Part shown: positions 53,101 through 62,100 of the stretch, in pieces
Layout of the letters: each line of letters opens with the position of its first letter
Position numbering within the stretch: position 1 is the first letter of the stretch
From: Liolophura sinensis
Lineage: Eukaryota; Mollusca; Polyplacophora; Chitonida; Chitonidae
Length of the DNA stretch: 64,000 bases
Assembly: GCF_032854445.1 (NCBI RefSeq)
Contig: NC_088297.1
Span: 24,317,127-24,381,126 of the forward strand
Reading direction: 5' to 3'
Notes under the pieces: generated by a model
The model's database searches: none
Told to the model about the DNA's origin: nothing
What the model saw: the letters and a program-made list of their open reading frames with translations, nothing else
Program-made: the position numbers and the translations under genes

Positions 53101-56100
53101 TTCTGGTTAGCGTCGATCTTCATTCTTTACATTACAAACACATTGGCGTTTTGGATCGAGATTGCATTTTTAGTGGGTTATTACTAAGCAACCATCTATT
53201 TTATGGTCGTACAACTTTTACTGGCGCTCGGATCAAGTCTTAGGTTTTGCTTCTGATTTGAAAATTTACAGAATTGTGCTGGTATTTTGAAATTTGCACT
53301 TTCACATCGTACCTCTCTGGGACCAATTCTCCGCCGTACCGTACCAGGTCCTATGTTGCACGATAATTGGGTATTGTGATTGCAAGAGTACAAAAAGGGA
53401 GCACAGTGACAGCATGACAAGATGACGTTGTGATAATGTAACAATATAGAGATAGTCGTGGGTTTCCCCCCGGGCTCTGTCCGCTTTCCTCCCGTCCTAT
53501 TGTGGTCGCCATCGAATAAGTGAAATATTCTCGAGTACGGGGTAAAACACCGATCAAATAAAGAAATACTTCTAAAATAAAAAAAATAGGGAAACTTTAC
53601 TAAGCTGAAAACATTATGACGAAATGATAATGATAATCTAAATCACAAGGGCGACATGGCAACATGCAGGAGTGCAAATCGGTGCTAGTTGCTCAGCTCC
53701 GACGAAAGTTTTACAAAAGTTCATGACGCGGATTTTTCTCCGAAAAAGACGTCAAATTATGGAGTTAAAACGTACAAGGCGTAAACCTAATGAGTAACAT
53801 TTCAGCGAAAATTTTTATGAGGTTACAAAAATTTGGAAACGATAATCTTTATTTCTTTGTAAAACTGCTCTTTTTTGCAGCGGAAACCCTTCCGGCACTC
53901 CAGTTTTCCCCGGTCTTAAACCATACCACTGCCAAAAATATTTAATAACTGTTCTTAAACACGAATCCTAGAAATAAATAAAGATAAATAAAAACACTGT
54001 ATATAGAGTAGAGGAGCTTCAGTAGGTTATTGTTAAGTACCTTAACGTTATTTTCAACTCTTACCTTCCTTACTGTCGTTTACTCTCGATGCTCAGGTTT
54101 CACGAAAAGCCCGAATGATAACGCGAGAGTGTCCAACAGCGCATGCGTTGTAATGATGCTAAAGACATGGGCGTGTTCTATATGTCTTATATGTTCGTTA
54201 TTAGAATCATTTTACTGTGATGGTTCTTGTGTGTTTTGTAATCCTATCATTTCGTAGAAACTAAAGAAAATGTATCGCATTTCGTGCCACTTACATTGGT
54301 CAGAGAAATGTGTTCCCTTCACCAGGTTTAAACAATGAAATTGATATTTTACCTTTTTCACAGTCCTGTCCAGTATAGCCGGGGTTACACTGTTCTGTAC
54401 ATGTCCCAGTCGTCTTGTCACAGATAGCTGATTGTCTGTTCGGACAGTTGCATGTATCCTCACATGTGGATCCGTATTTCCCGACATGACACGGGACAGG
54501 TTGGCAGTCGTGTCCAGTATAGCCGGGGTTACACTGTCCTGTACATGTCCCAGTCGCCTTGTCACAGATGGCTGATTGTCTGTTCGGACAGCTGCATGTA
54601 TCCTCACATGTGGATCCGTATTTCTCGACAGGACACGTGGCAAGTTGACACTGTGGTCCAGCATAGCCGGGGTTACACTGCCCTGTGCATGTCCCACCAT
54701 TCTTCATACATATGTTTGTTTGTCTGTTCGGACAATTACAGTTGTACTGACACGTGGGGCCATATTTCCCTACAGGACAAGTGACGAGCTGACAGTCTGG
54801 TCCAGCATAGCCGGGGTTACACTGCCCAGTGCATGTCCCACCATTCTTCATACATATGTTTGTTTGTCTGTTCGGACAATTACAGTTGTACTGACACGTG
54901 GGGCCGTATTTCCCGACAGTACAAGTGACGGGTTGACAGTTTGGTCCAGTAAAGCCGTTGTTACACTGCCCTGTGCATGTCCCACCATTCCTCATACATG
55001 TGCTTGTTTGTCTGTTTGGACAATTACAGTCATTTTGACACGTGGGGCCGTATTTTCCGACAGTACAAGTGACGAGTTGACAGTTTGGTCCAGTAAAGCC
55101 GTTGTTACACTGCCCTGTGCATGTCCCACCATTCCTCATACATGTGCTTGTTTGTCTGTTTGGACAATTACAGTCATTTTGACACGTGGGGCCGTATTTA
55201 CCATCGTCACAGGACTCTGAAACAGATCAATACAAAACATGGTCCTATAACTCTAAACTATAAACGCTGAATGTTGAAAGCCGCATGAAAATTGCTGCTG
55301 TGGAGGATAGCTCCAGAGTGGACAACCGATTTCAAACTGTGGATATGCCATTGCTTATAATGTTAGTATAAACATACATAATATCATAAATATAAGCGTC
55401 AAGTCCGACATTCCTATACCATTCGTAGTCCGTAAAGGGCGTTCCAAGTCGATAATCGCAAGATCCATTTCCACAACAACGTTTAACACTAACTCCGGAA
55501 GACAAAGTTATATAAGAATTTATACAAATAAGAAATAAAGCCGGTAACACACAAGAGAGAGGCGATCATCAGTTTTCAATGATGCCGGGCAGACAATGAA
55601 TATTCCAGGCATGAATTCCATTTCAAAGTTCAAATTCGTAGTCCGTGAATGAGTTCCATGTCAAATCAGAGCTAAACAAGTATCTCAGTCGCGCTTTAAT
55701 TGCAACTGTTCATAAAGGCATCATGTAATTAGCATGGCTACCTTTACGGCCCCTAGCTACAGGTTAAGCGGTATTAGATACAGTTTGAAAATGACGAGCG
55801 TTACAGACCCTAATGGATCAGATTATGATTCAAAAGTAACGGACGATTACGTCTTTCCCGTTAATATGTAAAGATCTTCATGCTACAAGAGGCGCCATCT
55901 ATGATGTTACACATGACATACGAGATAGACGGTTACACCGGGCAACCAGCGCCATCTATGTTGTCAAATACCATGTACATGATAGATATGTACATAGGGA
56001 TAAGAGCCATAGCATAGAGTAAAACCAGAGCAGCGACGATAATGGCCTATTGTCAATTTACCTGAGTTAAAGTTTTCTAACTGTTCATTTAAATGCTTAA

Positions 56101-59100
56101 GTAATAGCAAGTTGCAGGCTCCTTGGTACCATGGCACCATGGATTAAACAGAATTAAAAAATGCAATGATGAATATATCACATGATCAGTTTTTGTTTAG
56201 ATATGTGTCCACGTGATACAAAGGTTCAATCACAGCAAGCCTGTGATCAGGTTGCTACTCAGCAGCGACCGAAAATATTGTAATCGCGTGCAAATCGTAG
56301 GAAGAACGTGCGACTGTTCTCAGAGGGGGTTGATGATCACCAGAGCAAAATCAGTCGCCACAAGGTCAAGGGTTATATTCATAGCGTCTGATCTGTGATT
56401 GCAAATCATGTGTTTGCCCCCACCCATCATTACAACATGGACCAGGCAAGACCTGTCTGCATGATCGCAACTCCAGTCGTGGGTAATTAGGGTCACCAGG
56501 ATTAGTTGTGCAACTGGTCATGCCACACGACGATTGGTTGTGATCGATCGGTCACCACGATTGATTGTGCGATCGGTCGCTGATCCCTAGTACTGGTCAC
56601 ACGACTACCTATTACTGGTCTAGTCATCGATCTTCTCCAGTCGTAGGTGATCCCCAACCACACCTACCACCAGTTGTACGAGGACCTATCACGTGTATAA
56701 AATAGATCGTACCAAACAGTGGCAATTGGTCAATACAAAATCGTATGAGCCGTTTTGATTGAGGCTTCACCAAACCACTCGTATGCCCTAATTCCCGAGA
56801 TACTTACAGTTGTGTGGTCGTCGCGAACAGTTAGACGATTAGAAGTTTACTGCAGAACACAAAACCCACATCAACCACGATGTAGACGTACTTATAGGCT
56901 GGTGACTCATAGAAGCCACGATGTGGACATAGTTATAAAGTGGTGACTCATGGACGCAGTTATGGTCTGGTGACCCTGAGCAGCCACGATGTAGGCCTAG
57001 ACGTACTTATGGCCTGGTGACCCACAGCAGCCACGATGTGTACGTAGTTAGGCCTATAGGTTTGTGACTCATAGCAGCCACGATGTGGACGTAGTTCTAC
57101 TGTGGTGATCCACAGCAGCCATGACGTAGACGAACATATAGGATGGTGGCTCATAGCAGACACGATGTGGAAGTAATTATAGGGTGGTCCCCCATAGAAA
57201 TGTAAACGTTGTTATAGAATAGTAAAACACAATACCGACCTTTCAGTGGTGATACAAAGCAGCACGGGTACAGAGGTACCACCTTATGGACATAATTATA
57301 GAATGGTAAACAAGAGCAGCCACTATATGGGCGAAGTTAGCAAACCTGACATGGCACAGAGGTTATTATAGAGTGGTGAACCAAACCAGACATGGCACAG
57401 AGGTATTACAGAGTGGTGAGCCAAAGCAGGCGTGGCACAGATGTTATTATAGAATGGTAGACCAAAGCAGAAATAGCACAGAGGTTGTTACAGAGTGGTA
57501 AACCAAAGCAGACATGGCACAGAGGTTGTTACAGAGTTGTGAACCAAAGCAGGCATGGCACAGAGGTTGTTACAGAGTGGTGAACCAAACCAGACATGGC
57601 ACAGAGGTTGTTACAGAGTGGTGAACAAAAGGCATGCCACAGAGGCTATTACAGAGTGGTAGACCAAAGCAGAAATAGCACAGAGGTTGTTACAGAGTGG
57701 TAAACCAAAGCAGACATGGCACAGAGGTTGTTACAGAGTAGTGAGCTTAGTAGGTATGACACAGACGTTATTACAGAATGGTGAACCAAACCAGACATGG
57801 CACAGAGGTTGTTACAGAGTGGTGAACCAAACCAGACATGGCACAGAAGTTATTATAGAGTGGTAAACCAAAGCACACAAGGCACACAGGTTATTACAGA
57901 GTGGTGAACAAAAGCAGGTATGGTACAGAGGTTATTATAGAGTGGTAAACCAAAGCACACAAGGCACACAGGTTATTACAGAGTGGTGAACAAAAGCAGG
58001 TATGGTACAGAGGCTATTACAGAGTGGTGAACAAAAGCAAGCATGGTACAGAGGTTATTACAGAGTGGTGAATAAAAAGAGACATGGCACAGAGGCTATT
58101 ACAAGATGGTGAACAAAAGCAGGCATGGTATAGAGGCTATTACAGAGTGGAGAACCAAAGCAGGCATGGCACAGAGGTTGTTATTCAGTGGTCAACCAAA
58201 GCAGGCATGGTACCGAGGTTATTACAGAGTGTTGAAACAAAGCAGACATGGCACAGAGGTTGTTATTGAGTGGTGAACCAAAGCAGGCATGGTACAGAGG
58301 TTATTACAGAGTGGTGAATCAAAACAGGCAGGGCACGGAGGTTATTTTACAGTGGTGAATCAAAGCAGACATGGCACAGAGGTTGTTACAGAGTAGTGAA
58401 CCAAACCAGACATGGCACAGAGGTTGTTACAGAGTAGTGAGCCAAGCAGGTATGGCACAGAGGTTATTACAGAGTAGTGAACCAAAGCAGACATGGCACA
58501 GAGGTTGTTATTGAGTGGTCAACCAAAGCAGGCATGACACAGAGGATATTATAGAGTGGTGAACCAAAGCAGACATGGCACAGAGGTTGTTACAGAGTGG
58601 TGAACTAAACCAGACATGGCACAGAGGTTGTTACAGAGTAGTGAGCCAAGCAGGTATGGCACACAGGTTATTACAAGGTGGTGAACCAAACCAGACATGG
58701 CACAGAGGTTATTACAGAGTGGTGAACTAAACCAGACATGGCACAGAGGTTGTTACAGAGTAGTGAGCCAAGTAGGTATGGCACAGAGGTTATTACAGAG
58801 TGGTGAACCAAACCAGACATGGCACAGAGGTTATTTTAGAGTTGTGAACAAAAGCAGACGTGGCACAGAGGTTATTATAGAGTGGTGAACAAAAACAGAC
58901 ATGGCACTGAGGTTGTTACAGAGTGGTGAACTAAACCAGACATGGCACAGAGGTTATTACAGAGTAGTGAGCCAAGCATGTATGGCACAGAGGTTATTAC
59001 AGAGTGGTGAACCAAACCAGACATGGCACAGAGGTTATTATAGAGTGGTGAACCAAACCAGACTTGGCACAGAGGCTATTACAGAGTGGTGAACTAAACC

Positions 59101-62100
59101 AGACATGGCCCAGAGGTTGTTACAGAGTAGTGAACCAAAGCAGACATGGCACAGAGGTTGTTACAGAGTAGTGAGCCAAGCAGGTATGGTACAGAGGCTA
59201 TTACAGAGTGGTAAACCAAAGCAGGCATGGTACAGAGGTTATTACAGAGTAGTGAGCCAAGCAGACATGGCACAGATGTTATTATAGAGTGGTGAACAAA
59301 AGCAAACGTGGCACAGAGGTTATTATAGTGTGGTGGACAAAAACAGACATGGCACAGAGGCTATTATTCAATCTTCCAGAGTATCAAAGTGAGCTAGAGT
59401 TGGGACACTTAGATACTCTGGAAGATTGGAAAGTCTCCTTCAGGACACAAAGCCTGACCTAGTTATCCCCCACATTTGGGAAAACGATGCGATCTCCCAC
59501 AAATCATCATCAGCAATTTCCGCTGATATTTTGGTGCACTTAAATCGAAATTCTAGCTTCTTTACTGTCTGGTAACTCGGCGAATTTCGGTCCACATTTA
59601 TAACACAAAAATCCATGAAATTAACATAAAGCTGACAAACAACCAGTTGGCCATCTTCTGGAGACATAGGAGACTGATCCGACCACAAAAGCAAATTCTA
59701 ACCAACGACGGAGTGCACCTAAACACTCTAGGCCAGGAACTGACCTACCGGTCTATAAAACGTGCTGTTTGCGCCGTCATGGGAGGCCACGAATAAAAAT
59801 GGGAAATAGAAAAGGAAATCAAGTAAAGGAGAAGACAGGAAAAACAAAAGGAAGACCCATGGGACCAAAGAAAATTAGAACCAAGGAAACGAAAACCAGA
59901 AACTTTTCATAACGATTCATAACAATAGGACTATCTCTTGGTTCAACTAAGTGGATGAGGCCTGACATCCTTGATCCTCGGTTAATCTTGTCCCAACTGT
60001 TACAGGTACAGGTTTCCAGTACGCTGGTGTTTCCTGGACGGCGTCCGGTATAAGTGGCAGGAGCTCCTGAACCCCACGTCACAGAGTAAGAAGAAAGAGA
60101 ACAAACGTGTTAACCAATAAATAAAAGCTCTACTGTTGTTTTCTCTCTGTGTAAATTTCTGTATAGGCAACTCATTGTAATTCTGTAATGTAGATCTATG
60201 TTTTTCTAATGTAAAGATAACGTAAATCTCTAAATAGCTTACTATTTATCCCCTTTCTGTTAAATAACCATGGCAGCATTTGAACCTATACAATAAGCTA
60301 TGCACAAGCAACCACAAAAAGGATTAATTTCAGTAATTGACTCATGTACATATGTAAATAGTATACCAACGCACTGCCATAATCTATCCAAAATATTGAT
60401 GTGTTAAAAAAAATAAAACATTGATTTGATGGGTTATGATATCCGCCAGGAAAGTTACCCTAAAGCCAGTATTCAAACCCCAAAAAGGTTATTATAGAGT
60501 GGTGAACCAAAGCAGACATGGCACAGAGGTTATTATAGAGAAGTGAACCAAAGCAGGCATGGCACAGAGGTTATTATAGAGAGGTGAACCAAAGCAGGCA
60601 TGGTACAGAGGTCATTACAGAGTATTGAACCGAAGCAGGCACGGCACACAGGTTATTACAGAGTGATGAACCAGAAGAGCAACGTTACCTTTATTTCTGG
60701 AGCGATGAATTGAAGTAAATGGACAAAAAGCGGAACTTGAACTGTGACGTGAAAGTCCTTTTGCTAATTATCAAACTACCATTACTGTTCTGGAGGCTGT
60801 TTTTCAAAGGCCTAGCGTTACGCCGGCCTAATCACCATGTCGTCGCATACTGACGGCATGTGCCGCCTTTACATCTACGACCGCCAAAACGTTACGCCGG
60901 CCTAATCACCATGACGTCAGATACTGACGGCATACGCAGCCTTCGTATTTGCAACCAGCATAACGTTACGACCCCTTTGAGAAACAGCGCCCAGATTTTA
61001 CTCTCCATGTCGTAGTCTTTCATGTTGTATTGATCCTGTGACCAAAAAACATTACCATTTACGTTGGCACATTTGCTACATAAATCAATGCTCGGTTCAA
61101 CCGGCCATCAAAGAGTGTGCTACGAAAGAAAATGGAAGCACGCTGAAAAAGATACAAATATGATTGTTAACACAGTAAAACATGACCACCACAGAAAATT
61201 GACTCACATCAATCTTATCGAAAACACAGTATTTATCATCCCACCACCTCTTGTACCTCAGCCCCCTACTCCTGATCCCATCCTTTCGCGTGTCTAACAG
61301 GTTGTCCCTTCCCACCCGTTATAATAGTTTCCCAATCTCACTTATTGGTGAGAAACAGATTCGCCTCTCCCACCCGTCATAACCCCTTTCCAAAATTACA
61401 TGTAGGTGGCCGACAGGTTCTCCCCTCCCACCCGTCATTACAGCTTCCCAAAATTACCTGTAGGTGTCTGACAGGTTGTCCCCTCCCACCCGTCATCGCA
61501 CATCCCATTGCAGATGACTTTCCCACACCTGAGTTTATTTATACAATGACAGTCTTTTCCACACTTGGTAGCCTGCGACGTGTAATACCCCACAACACAA
61601 ACAAACCCTTACTAGGTCTGAATGGTTTTAGGTTCTTGTAAAACTCGTACTGTAGTATTTGGTCTTATGCTCTTTCTGGATGAATGTTGCACAAAAACTT
61701 ACAGAACGAGTGTTATGAGATGCACTCTTTCTCAGTTTATACACAGTACAAGAATTACAAAATACTGAAGAATTAATTCATTACACCAGCGCAAAATGGA
61801 TGCCAGGTCGACGTAGAAAATACTTTCGTTTAAGTGGTTCGTTTGAAGCTTACGTCCCGATACGTAGGTAATATCTGACAAGGAACAACACTGAAAATAA
61901 TCTGCTGAGAGTACAGTTTTTTTTGGACTATTTTTAAAGGAACGGCCGTGAAAAGAACCCTAAGTCGAAAACTGGAGGCGATATATAAACATGTATGTAG
62001 TGAGCAGAGGCTTTCGCCTGACATTTAAAGGCTGAAAGTAATTGTGTAATTAACACTGTAATTAACTCCGAGAAAATATTCTTTATCGATTGAAGAAAAC

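Noticed and set aside
54576-55220. 214-residue + strand frame over the EGF exon
   Set aside because: Antisense shadow of the EGF repeats, whose cysteine pattern on the minus strand is unmistakable.
55332-55550. First exon (signal peptide) of the RPTP gene
   Set aside because: Its likely donor phase does not fit the EGF exon at 55216, the EGF exon at 63247 lies further upstream, and related copies occur elsewhere in the window.
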